Source: JANFXS01 sp022791155
GTDB taxonomy: Bacteria; Bacillota; Clostridia; Lachnospirales; Anaerotignaceae
Assembly: GCA_949743895.1 (NCBI GenBank)
Contig: CATJUX010000043.1
Span: 1-64,000, forward strand
Direction of reading: 5' to 3'
Length of the DNA: 64,000 bases
Part shown: positions 43,988 to 51,529 of the stretch, piece after piece
How the letters are laid out: the number at the start of each line of letters is the position of its first letter
How positions within the stretch are numbered: position 1 is the first letter of the stretch
Position numbers and translations under genes: made by a program
The notes under the pieces: generated by a model
Seen by the model: the letters and a program-made list of their open reading frames with translations, nothing else
What the model was told of the DNA's origin: nothing
Database searches by the model: none

Positions 43988-44038
43988 TTCCCGGGCAGAC
44001 AACACTCTTCCCGGGAATAACAGCAGTTTGAAACTGCT
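43988..44038 (+). other. two hairpins in the spacer before the CoA-transferase gene
   Basis: First stem ttcccggg / cccgggaa (43988-43995 with 44010-44017). Second stem agcagtt / aactgct (44022-44038) with a 3-base loop. No T-run follows either. They probably tune mRNA processing or stability between dehydratase and transferase genes, rather than ending the transcript. Confidence 0.5.
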
Positions 44039-44087
44039 CAATAAATAAACTTTCATCAACTTTTTATAAAAGGGAGGAATTTTTACA

Positions 44088-45425
44088 ATGACAAATTTCC
44101 AAGAGCAATACCAAGCAAAACTTACAACACCAGATGAGGCTGTTAAAGTGGTTAAAGACGGCGACTGGGTTTATTATGGCGAGTTTGTGACAATCACACC
44201 AGCTCTTGACGCCGCTTTGGCCAAAAGAAAAGACGAACTTCATGACATACATATTGAGACATGCACTCTCAAAATGAACACAAAAGTTTTTGAAGTTGAC
44301 CCAGGCCAGCAGGTTTTTGACATTGATGACCGTTCTTTGACAGCTCAGTCCCGCAAACAAAACTGCTATCACATTCCAGGCGCATATCATGAGTTTGATC
44401 GCCTTGTCAGAACAAGAAGAATGAACGTTGCTTTCATTGCTTGTTGCCCAATGGACAGCCATGGATATTTCAACACATCAACAACTTGCTCATATATCCC
44501 TGGCCTTCTTGAAGTTTGTGATTATGTAATCATAGAAGAAAACGAGTCCTTCCCTGTTGTATATGGCGGTGAATTCACAGCCATCCACATTTCACAGGTT
44601 AACGCTGTTGTCAAAGGCGACAATCAACCACTTGAATCTCTCGGAAAAGGCCCTGCAAGCGAGGCTGACATAAAAATTGCCGAAAACGTAATGAATGAAT
44701 TGGAAGACAGATGCTGTCTCCAGTTTGGTATTGGCGGTATCCCTGACAAAATTGGTGAAGCTATTGCTAAATCCGATTTCAACGACTTTGGCGTTCACAC
44801 AGAGATGATGATGGATTCATTCATGACTCTTGCAAAAGCCGGAAAAGTTACAAACAAATTCAAACAAGTTAACAAAGGCAAAATGGTATACACATTCGCC
44901 ATGGGTTCATCAGATCTTTATGAATTCCTTGACAAAAATGAAGGCTGCATGAAACTTCCAGCCAACTATACAAACGATCCATTCGTAATTTGCCAGAATG
45001 AGAAAGTTTTTGCCGTTAACAACTGCCTCCACATCGACCTCTACACACAAGTTTCTTCTGAGTCTGTAGGCCCAAAACAGATTTCTGGCGTTGGCGGACA
45101 ATGGGACTTCATATATGGCGCTTTCCGTTCCAAAGGCGGAAAAGGTTTTGTTTGCCTCAACTCAACAGCCACAAGAAAAGACAAAGAAGGCAATGTAAAA
45201 GTTGAATCAAGAATTGTTCCTTCTTTCACACCTGGCACAAACGTAACATTGACACGTTTCTTCACATATTATGTTGCAACAGAGTTTGGATGCACAAACA
45301 TGAAGGGACTTTCCACATGGGAAAGAGCAGAGGCAATCATCAACCTTGCTCACCCAGACTTCCGCGACAGCCTCATCAAAGATGCTGAAAAATTTGGCAT
45401 TTGGAGGGCTTCCAACAAGAAATAA
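44088..45425 (+). CDS. acetyl-CoA hydrolase/transferase-family acyl-CoA transferase
   Basis: 445 residues of the Cat1/4-hydroxybutyrate CoA-transferase family. It moves CoA between acyl-CoA and a free acid such as acetate. The catalytic Glu is probably Glu239 in FGVHTEMMMD, preceded by LQFGIGGIPDKIGEAI. The C-terminal half has ISGVGGQWDFIYGAFRSKGG and a FTPGTNVTLTRFFTYYVATEFG segment. It likely activates the 2-hydroxy acid or releases the product in the dehydratase pathway. It is not of the 520-residue propionate CoA-transferase (Pct) type. gggagga precedes the ATG. Last gene of the operon. Confidence 0.9.
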   Translation: MTNFQEQYQAKLTTPDEAVKVVKDGDWVYYGEFVTITPALDAALAKRKDELHDIHIETCTLKMNTKVFEVDPGQQVFDIDDRSLTAQSRKQNCYHIPGAYHEFDRLVRTRRMNVAFIACCPMDSHGYFNTSTTCSYIPGLLEVCDYVIIEENESFPVVYGGEFTAIHISQVNAVVKGDNQPLESLGKGPASEADIKIAENVMNELEDRCCLQFGIGGIPDKIGEAIAKSDFNDFGVHTEMMMDSFMTLAKAGKVTNKFKQVNKGKMVYTFAMGSSDLYEFLDKNEGCMKLPANYTNDPFVICQNEKVFAVNNCLHIDLYTQVSSESVGPKQISGVGGQWDFIYGAFRSKGGKGFVCLNSTATRKDKEGNVKVESRIVPSFTPGTNVTLTRFFTYYVATEFGCTNMKGLSTWERAEAIINLAHPDFRDSLIKDAEKFGIWRASNKK

Positions 45426-45443
45426 TTGTGATATATAAACTCG

Positions 45444-45470
45444 CCCTCAGCCTCCGCGCTGGGGGTTTTT
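45444..45470 (+). terminator. terminator of the dehydratase operon
   Basis: 8-bp stem ccctcagc / gctggggg (one G-U pair), 6-base loop, then ttttt. It begins 18 bases past the CoA-transferase stop. Confidence 0.9.
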
Positions 45471-45780
45471 ATATTTAACATACATAATTCGAACTCAACA
45501 AATGTCACTATGCATAATGAAACCAATGCATTTTAGAAAGCAAAATTTTGAAATATATTTTCTAACACGACAGCCACAACGAGCTATATCACTTTCCCAC
45601 AATAAAAAATAGTTCTCTTATTGACACACTGTGTCATCAGCAAACAAGCTTAATTTTTAGCCCTTTCCCACACAAAATTATCTTTTGGCCACTGTTCAAT
45701 CATACCGTTTTCCAAAACGTGGAACTTTTCAATCGTTTTTACGTATCTATATATATCAGTTTACAGAAAGGGAGATATTT
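45471..45780. other. intergenic before lipoprotein gene
   Basis: About 310 bases without a gene. A perfect 15-base palindrome tgacaca-c-tgtgtca occurs at 45622-45636 and looks like an operator. A -35-like ttgaca overlaps it, but no good -10 follows at the right distance. Confidence 0.45.
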
Positions 45781-46434
45781 ATGAAAAATTTGTTGGCATT
45801 ATGTGGCATAATCATGATTACACTTTCATTCACTTCATGTGCTGAAAAAAATACATATGGTGAAACAACAAACGATGACACCGACAAAAAAATTTTGAGC
45901 ACTGATATATACACTAAAAACACTGACACTGAAGACACAAACACCACCAATATAGTCGAATATGAACATAATTATGCTAAAATAAGTCTTGAGCTTCCAT
46001 GCGAATGGGAGCATTCTATAACTGAATATTCTGAAAACGAAAATTGTTTTGGCATAACTTTCTGGCCCAAAACGTCACCAGAAGGAAAAATCAATTTCTT
46101 CTTTTACAAAAATTTTGGAGTGTGTGGAACAGAGCTCTCTATCGAAACAATTGAATTTGAAAATGGAAATGTTGGATATAAAGGTACATATGACGGCCAC
46201 AATTTTTGGAACTTCATCCAATTTCAAAATGCATCTGGAAGCTATGTTGCAACAACGGAATGTGATGACACATGGTGGGAAAAATATGAAACTGAAGTTA
46301 TGTCAATTTTAGAAAATGCTCAAATTGAAAACGACATCACAAACGAAGAAAATGCTTTTGAAATTTCAATGTCAAATTCGGAAAACAAAAAATCTTCACG
46401 CAAATCACATTTTGATTTTGAAACATATTTCTGA
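45781..46434 (+). CDS. hypothetical lipoprotein
   Basis: 217 residues, no family recognised. A lipoprotein signal peptide (MKNLLALCGIIMITLSFTSC) has its lipobox Cys at residue 20, so the mature protein is expected to be anchored outside the membrane. A Thr/Asp/Asn-rich linker (about 22-55) follows. A probable beta-rich domain comes next (about 57-185, ISLELPCEWEHSITEY... NFWNFIQFQNASG), ending in a Ser/Asn/Lys-rich tail. The ATG at 45781 has gggag about 8 bases upstream; the longer open frame is not needed. Stand-alone gene. Confidence 0.75.
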   Translation: MKNLLALCGIIMITLSFTSCAEKNTYGETTNDDTDKKILSTDIYTKNTDTEDTNTTNIVEYEHNYAKISLELPCEWEHSITEYSENENCFGITFWPKTSPEGKINFFFYKNFGVCGTELSIETIEFENGNVGYKGTYDGHNFWNFIQFQNASGSYVATTECDDTWWEKYETEVMSILENAQIENDITNEENAFEISMSNSENKKSSRKSHFDFETYF

Positions 46435-46592
46435 AAAATATCTTTTTGTTATCTCCCAATTCGCTTTTGTGTTCACTCCATGTTGATGAAGAAATTCATT
46501 TTTTTCAATGCTGACAAACTATATGGATGAAGCAAAACTGAACTTCTGACTAAACCAGGCATTGGAAAACGAAAAGTGGAAGTTTCCAATCT

Positions 46593-46945
46593 ATGTTGCT
46601 TGACAAATTGAAGCGTAATAATGAATTTGACAAATTGGAAGATAGGCGAGAAAAAGAACTGGAATATGCACAGATGGCAGAATATCAGGCTTTAGGCATT
46701 ACAATGAAAGGCAACAGCCATTACTATAAAGAGCAACAGCCATTACTATAAAGAGCAACTGTTCAATGTCTTTTCTTGATATACGCGCAAACAAATTATT
46801 TTATACACTGAATATGAACCTGGGCGGAACTGTTAATATCAAAATTATCAGTGATGCAGACAACAAAATCATAGATGTTTTATATATGTGTGAAGCGGAA
46901 GCAGTTGAATTGTCCAAAGATATGAGTGGCACAAATGATGAATAA
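46593..46945 (+). pseudogene. decayed gene remnant of unknown family
   Basis: Two short plus-strand frames appear to be pieces of one gene. The first (46593-46751) encodes a charged helix, MLLDKLKRNNEFDKLEDRRE onward, and stops inside a 22-base tandem duplication. The second (46814-46945) encodes NLGGTVNIKIISDADNKIID and onward. Without the duplication the first frame still ends soon after, so more than one lesion is present. No ribosome sites were seen. A plus-strand terminator at 47027-47070 may be its original one. I do not recognise the family. Confidence 0.4.
46711..46754 (+). repeat. 22-base tandem duplication
   Basis: The unit gcaacagccattactataaa plus ga is present twice back to back (46711-46732, 46733-46754), followed by the partial unit gcaac. 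Because 22 is not a multiple of three it shifts the reading frame of the remnant it lies in. Confidence 0.85.
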
Positions 46946-47026
46946 ACATAGAAAAATTTATAGCCGCCCAACATCACTCTATTCGTCTAATATAGTATAA
47001 GCAAAGTGAAATACGCAATACTATAA

Positions 47027-47070
47027 CGGTGGTTTTGAAACAACAAATTTCAAACCGCCGTTTTATTTTT
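47027..47070 (+). terminator. terminator after decayed gene
   Basis: Hairpin cggtggttttgaaa / tttcaaaccgccg (one bulged T, one G-U), then ttttattttt, about 80 bases after the second remnant frame. Confidence 0.75.
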
Positions 47071-47285
47071 GAAAAATGGAAAAACAAATGGCATGTCAAA
47101 AGTTGCTCCTTTTCAATGTCATACAATATCCATACTGCATTGTTATGCCCTCTTTCCATATATTTTCCTTCTGATTTCCTGTTTTGAAGTCATGTACAAG
47201 CTTCAATATATCAATTATTTCAACTATATCATTTATCAGCTCTTTAATTTCCTCTATAGTAGTCGCTTCTCTCATTAAAAATTGA

Positions 47286-47308
47286 CAAAAAAAGCGCCCC
47301 AAAGGCGC
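47286..47308 (-). terminator. minus-strand terminator downstream of transposase-like remnant
   Basis: Minus strand gcgcc-tttgg-ggcgc followed by ttttttt. The only minus-strand gene upstream is the broken nuclease/transposase gene ending at 47575. Confidence 0.75.
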
Positions 47309-47574
47309 AATTCGACAAATCTATTTATAATTCGCATATAGCGAAATACCTTTGATTATTAGTCTTTTTATGTTTTTCACTTTTACATTCTTTTGCACAG
47401 TAAGCCCTTTCTTCGACAGTTAATTTTTAATAATTAGCAAATGATAACATATGAAATTGGAGTTTGCAATGTTCACATTGCTTCTAAAATAGATTATAAA
47501 ATATTGCTTTTTTAACGTTAAATTCATTAAAATAACTGCCAATCCAGCATTCATTGACAGCCATTATTTTAATT

Positions 47575-47970
47575 TTATTCTTTGCATTTTGTTTGCAATT
47601 CTTTTACTTCATCAAATGAAAGCCCTGATATTGCAGAGATGTCTTCTATGGTATATTTTTTGGTTTCCAGCATGCGGAACACCATTGTTTGAACTCCTTC
47701 TTTTATTCCTTCTTTTATTCCTTCTTTTATTCCCTCAAGCCTTCCTTCTTCGCGTTCTTGAATGCGCATGTCTTCAATCACTTTGCACATAATTGCCACT
47801 CCCTCCTTGCTTTCTTTCAAGAACTATTCTCAACACAAGCTGAATCATTCGGTGTTCCCTTCAAAGCATTTTGTGAAAAAATCGTCATCCATAAGCCGGA
47901 ATCCGCTGATCCTCTTCAAGTCCTCTTGATTCTTGCGCTCCATTTCTTCTGCTGTCAAGCTACCACTCAC
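47575..47970 (-). pseudogene. Rpn/PD-(D/E)XK family nuclease (putative transposase) remnant
   Basis: The first part (GTG 47970 to stop 47845) encodes the family N-terminus with ERKNQEDLKRISGFRLMDDD and FFTKCFEG. After a one-base slip the frame continues IQLVLRIVLE. A third segment (to 47575) gives the family C-terminus, MCKVIEDMRIQEREEGRLEG plus GIKEG repeats and YTIEDISAISGLSFDEVKEL. The nuclease core of roughly 150-200 residues between these parts is missing, so the gene carries both a frameshift and a large internal deletion. Intact relatives act as recombination-promoting nucleases. Confidence 0.75.
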
Positions 47971-48076
47971 TTTCTCCAAATATAAATTCTGTTTTTATTA
48001 TATTATCATAAATCACTGGCGCAACAGCGTCAACTTTCAGCACATATCAAAATATTTATTTTTTTGATAAAACAAC

Positions 48077-48108
48077 AAAGGAACGCTCCGAAATTTGAAC
48101 GCTCCCTT
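48077..48108 (-). terminator. terminator of greA-lysS operon
   Basis: Minus-strand RNA AAGGGAGCG pairs with CGUUCCUUU (two G-U pairs), followed by GUUGUUUUAUC. It lies about 150 bases past the lysS stop. Confidence 0.6.
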
Positions 48109-48256
48109 GTTTTGAATGTCTGTGAGTTCAAAAACAATTTATTATGAAAAAGCTCTCACAATTCTTTATAAATATTTGTATGTTTGACATAAAACATTGT
48201 AAACCAAAAAATAACTTGCGCAAAAGACCTCATTATGTTGCATAAATATAGCCCTT

Positions 48257-49768
48257 TTATTTCTCCAATGGCTTCATCGTTGGGAAAAGTATAACATCTC
48301 TTATGGAAACGGATTCTGTGAGCAACATAACAAGCCTGTCTATTCCCACGCCAAGGCCACCTGTTGGCGGCATTCCATATTCCAGTGCACAAATGAAGTC
48401 ATCATCGATCATGTTTGCTTCATCATCTCCAGCCGCTCTCATGGCCTCCTGATGCTCAAATCTCTTTTTTTGGTCTATTGGATCATTAAGTTCGCTATAT
48501 GCATTGCCATATTCCCTTCCAACTATAAACAGCTCAAATCGCTCTGTATATTCTGGCTTGTCGGGCTTTCTCTTTGTTAAAGGCGAAATCTCAACAGGAT
48601 AATCCATTATAAACGTTGGCTGAATCAAATTTTGCTCTGCAAATTCTTCAAAAAACAGATTAAGTATGTCGCCTTTGACATGACGTTCCTCAAATTCAAC
48701 GCCTTTTTCTTTGGCAACAGCTTTTGCTTCCTCGTCAGAATTTATATTGTCAAAATCAATTTGAGAATATTTTTTGACTGCTTCAACCATTGTCATTCGT
48801 GCAAAAGGTTTCTCAAGATCAATTTCATGACCCCCATAATTCACAGTCATTTTTCCATTAACTTTGTTAGCAACAGTTCTAAACATTTCCTCTGTAATGT
48901 CCATCATACCATTATAGTCTGTATATGCCTGATAAAGCTCCATAAGTGTAAATTCAGGATTGTGCCTGATTGAAACTCCTTCGTTTCTAAAAACGCGGCC
49001 TATTTCATAAACTCTTTCAAAGCCGCCCACAATGAGCCTTTTGAGCGGAAGCTCCAATGCTATGCGGCAATACATGTCAATGTCAAGTGCATTATGGTGT
49101 GTGATGAACGGCCTTGCGGCGGCTCCTCCTGGTATGGTTTGAAGAACAGGAGTTTCAACTTCAAGAAAGCCTTTCGAATCAAGAAAATTTCTTATTTCTC
49201 TGATGATGGCCGATCTTTTGAAAAACACTTCCTTAACTTCTGGATTCACTATAAGATCCATATATCTTTGGCGGTATCTCAACTCCTGATCTTTCAAACC
49301 ATGAAATTTTTCAGGAAGTATTTGAAGGCTTTTGCTTAACAGCGCAACTGATGAAGCATGAACTGAAATTTCACCTGTTTTTGTTTTGAAAACAGTTCCT
49401 TTGATGCCTATTATGTCGCCAATGTCATACTTTTTGAAATCGGCATAGCTTTCTTCTCCAATATCATTTCTGCTCACATAGAGCTGCATTTTTCCATTTC
49501 TATCCTGAATGTTGGCAAAGCTGGCCTTTCCCATAACCCTTTTGGCCATAAGCCTTCCAGCCATCGAAACTTCCTTGCCTTCAAATTCTTCATAGTTTTG
49601 TGTTATATCATCAGAGTGTGTGTCGGCTGCATATTTCACAATTTTGAAAGGATCTTTTCCCTCACTTTGAAACTTTTCTAATTTTTCCCGACGCACTTTG
49701 AGAAGTTCGCTCAGTTCCTCTTGGCTCATGACAGATTCGCCATTTACGTCTTTTGTATTGTCAGCCAC
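48257..49768 (-). CDS. lysS: lysine--tRNA ligase (class II)
   Basis: 503 residues. An N-terminal OB-fold anticodon-binding domain (about 60-170, VSMAGRLMAKRVMGKASF) precedes the class II catalytic core. Core motifs are RSAIIREIRNFLDSKGFLEVETP (motif 1 area), RVFRNEGVSIRHNPEFTLMELY (motif 2) and GMPPTGGLGVGIDRLVML (motif 3). It begins MADNTKDVNG; a ggaggaa site lies upstream of the ATG. It is 12 bases downstream of greA, so the two are co-transcribed, a common Firmicutes arrangement. No T-box is seen in front of the operon. Confidence 0.97.
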   Translation of the reverse strand: MADNTKDVNGESVMSQEELSELLKVRREKLEKFQSEGKDPFKIVKYAADTHSDDITQNYEEFEGKEVSMAGRLMAKRVMGKASFANIQDRNGKMQLYVSRNDIGEESYADFKKYDIGDIIGIKGTVFKTKTGEISVHASSVALLSKSLQILPEKFHGLKDQELRYRQRYMDLIVNPEVKEVFFKRSAIIREIRNFLDSKGFLEVETPVLQTIPGGAAARPFITHHNALDIDMYCRIALELPLKRLIVGGFERVYEIGRVFRNEGVSIRHNPEFTLMELYQAYTDYNGMMDITEEMFRTVANKVNGKMTVNYGGHEIDLEKPFARMTMVEAVKKYSQIDFDNINSDEEAKAVAKEKGVEFEERHVKGDILNLFFEEFAEQNLIQPTFIMDYPVEISPLTKRKPDKPEYTERFELFIVGREYGNAYSELNDPIDQKKRFEHQEAMRAAGDDEANMIDDDFICALEYGMPPTGGLGVGIDRLVMLLTESVSIRDVILFPTMKPLEK

Positions 49769-49780
49769 AAATATTCCTCC

Positions 49781-50266
49781 TTATTTATTGCCGTTGTTGA
49801 TCTCAAGCACCTTAAATTCAACATCGCCCTCCGGCGCTGGTATAACCACGGTTTCGCCCACTTTATGTCCCAAAAGGCCAATTCCCACTGGAGACTCGTT
49901 TGAAATTCTTCCTTCCATAGGATCAGCCTCAGCGCTTCCAACAATTGTATACTCAACTTCTTCATCAAATTCAATATCAAACAACTTCACAGTGCACCCA
50001 ACACTGATAACATCTTTTCTAACCTCGTCATCGTCAATAACTTCTGCATTGCGGAGCATTTTTTCAAGCATAACAATTTTTGCTTCAATTTCAGCTTGTT
50101 CTTCTTTTGCAGAGTCATATTCAGCATTTTCAGACAAGTCTCCCTGTCCTCTTGCCTCTTTGATTTTTTCAGCAACCTCTTTGCGTCTGATGGTTTTAAG
50201 CTCTTCAAGTTCTTCTTCTCTTTTTTTCAGGCCCTCATATGTCAAAACAACTTTCTTTTCTGACAA
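49781..50266 (-). CDS. greA: transcription elongation factor GreA
   Basis: 161 residues. It rescues backtracked RNA polymerase by stimulating transcript cleavage. The coiled-coil N-domain has LTYEGLKKREEELEELKTIR and the tip acidic residues in GDLSENAEYDSAKEEQ. The C-domain has YTIVGSAEADPMEGRISNESPVGIGLLGHKVGE. The start is TTG at 50266, since aaggag lies 9 bases upstream; a longer frame begins over that site. Leader and promoter are well defined (50303-50367). Confidence 0.95.
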   Translation of the reverse strand: MSEKKVVLTYEGLKKREEELEELKTIRRKEVAEKIKEARGQGDLSENAEYDSAKEEQAEIEAKIVMLEKMLRNAEVIDDDEVRKDVISVGCTVKLFDIEFDEEVEYTIVGSAEADPMEGRISNESPVGIGLLGHKVGETVVIPAPEGDVEFKVLEINNGNK

Positions 50267-50302
50267 TGTATTCCACTCCTTTTTTGTCAATTACAACACA
50301 AT

Positions 50303-50325
50303 AAACACTCTTGACAAGAGTGTTT
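50303..50325 (-). other. perfect hairpin/palindrome in greA leader
   Basis: aaacactctt-gac-aagagtgttt, a perfect 10-bp symmetry lying between the predicted transcription start (about 50332) and the greA ribosome site. No long T-run follows on the minus strand, so it is a leader hairpin or operator rather than a terminator. Confidence 0.6.
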
Positions 50326-50338
50326 TAATGTTCATAAA

Positions 50339-50367
50339 ATTATACTCTGTGCCGCGTAAAATGTCAA
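50339..50367 (-). promoter_or_regulatory. sigma-A promoter of greA-lysS
   Basis: Minus strand TTGACA (50367-50362), 17-base spacer, TATAAT (50344-50339). Both hexamers are consensus. Confidence 0.9.
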
Positions 50368-50434
50368 CGTTAAATATAGACGATTATAATTGTTAAAAAG
50401 TGATAAATCTATTTATATTTTGAAAAAAGCCTGA

Positions 50435-51349
50435 TTAATCTGAAATATTGTTAATACTGTCAAATTTTACATAATCATTCATCAAAATCATGGCTATATT
50501 TTCAATATCATTCATCTTTCCACCTCTTTCAAATATTCTTTGAAATGCTCTTAACTTAATCAAAAAGTAAGCTTCTGCACCATAAGAATCTGTCATTTCA
50601 TTCCCTATTTTGAAACGACAATCGTTAAACGCAAACATATCTTTTCTTTCATCAGCAAGTCTGTTAAATTTTCCAGACATTCCCGAAACATCAATAAATA
50701 TGGCCCCTTTTTTTAATATAAAATCAAAATTTTCCATATCGCCACGGCAGTTTATTATAATATCGCCGCCCGCCATTGCACAGCTCTCCGCATTTTCAAA
50801 ACATTCGGCCAAAAGCCCGCTATATTCATACACCATGTCAACAACTGCTTCCAGTCTCTTTTTTTGATATGTATGTATCCAAAGGTTGTTAACTTCTTCT
50901 TTTATAGAGTTTATAACAGCATATGTTTGCAAATTTTCGCCATCAATGACAACTATTTCAGCTGAAGATAGGTCAATTCCTTTAAGTCTTGCCGCCTCAT
51001 TTATTATATATTTCATAAAAAAAGCCATTGCGACACTTCCGGTCACTTCTTTGAAGCCATTGACCATTGGAATTTTGTCCCTGTTTATAACAATCTCCGT
51101 TTTCTTTTCCAGAAAAACTGCTGCTGCTTTTTTGATAAGGCGAAGTTTCAGATCAGCATCTTCTTCATGTTTATACACAGGCAATATAACTTCAATTCCT
51201 TCGGCTCCAAACGCCTGAACATTTTTTATTTTCAAAGGTGCAAACAGCATTAAATATTTTAAGTATAACACTCTTGGCAGTTTTCCTATAAACGTTTTAT
51301 ATACTGTTTCATCAAAATTTTTTGCATATCTTATTTCCGCAAAGTCCAT
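50435..51349 (-). CDS. conserved-looking hypothetical protein
   Basis: 304 residues, family not recognised. The start MDFAEIRYAKNFDETVYK is followed by an alpha/beta domain. Segments such as AEIVVIDGENLQTYAVINSI and MAGGDIIINCRGDMENFDFI then KKGAIFIDVSGMSG resemble the strand-loop pattern of Rossmann-like folds, but no clear GxGxxG loop is seen. No signal peptide or membrane segment. The ATG at 51349 has ggagag upstream; a longer open frame (to 51505) runs through the preceding terminator and is rejected. It lies downstream of the TolC-like gene's terminator and is probably transcribed on its own. Confidence 0.7.
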   Translation of the reverse strand: MDFAEIRYAKNFDETVYKTFIGKLPRVLYLKYLMLFAPLKIKNVQAFGAEGIEVILPVYKHEEDADLKLRLIKKAAAVFLEKKTEIVINRDKIPMVNGFKEVTGSVAMAFFMKYIINEAARLKGIDLSSAEIVVIDGENLQTYAVINSIKEEVNNLWIHTYQKKRLEAVVDMVYEYSGLLAECFENAESCAMAGGDIIINCRGDMENFDFILKKGAIFIDVSGMSGKFNRLADERKDMFAFNDCRFKIGNEMTDSYGAEAYFLIKLRAFQRIFERGGKMNDIENIAMILMNDYVKFDSINNISD

Positions 51350-51453
51350 ATCGTCTCTCCATAAAATTGTTGTAACAATTCTATGTTTTTTGATCGGTTT
51401 ATATGCCTTTGTCAGAATAACATAAAATTCAAATCGCAAAACACAACAAAAAT

Positions 51454-51487
51454 AACAGCGGCAAACCCTATGCGGCTCGCCGCTGTT
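51454..51487 (-). terminator. terminator of TolC-family gene
   Basis: Perfect 9-bp stem aacagcggc / gccgctgtt, 16-base loop, then attttt on the minus strand. It lies 43 bases past the stop codon at 51530. Confidence 0.8.
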
Positions 51488-51529
51488 CATTTGTATATTT
51501 TGCAATGAATCAAAGCAATGGAAATTTCA

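Larger units (their letters stand above)
46946..47574. other. gene-poor stretch between remnants
   Basis: No supported gene. Besides the two terminators (47027-47070 plus, 47286-47308 minus) there is a 59-68 codon minus-strand frame (47096-47302, MREATTIEEIKELINDIVEI onward). It has no ribosome site and begins over the terminator region; it may be another gene fragment. Confidence 0.4.

Noticed and set aside
43988..44038. Terminator inside the dehydratase operon
   Set aside because: Hairpins without T-run and the downstream gene belongs to the same pathway; read as intercistronic structure.
47096..47302. 68-codon minus-strand frame
   Set aside because: No ribosome site and its start overlaps a terminator; at best a fragment.
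48077..48108. Direct repeat aacgctcc as a mobile-element footprint
   Set aside because: The repeat is explained by the terminator stem after lysS; no element lies between copies.
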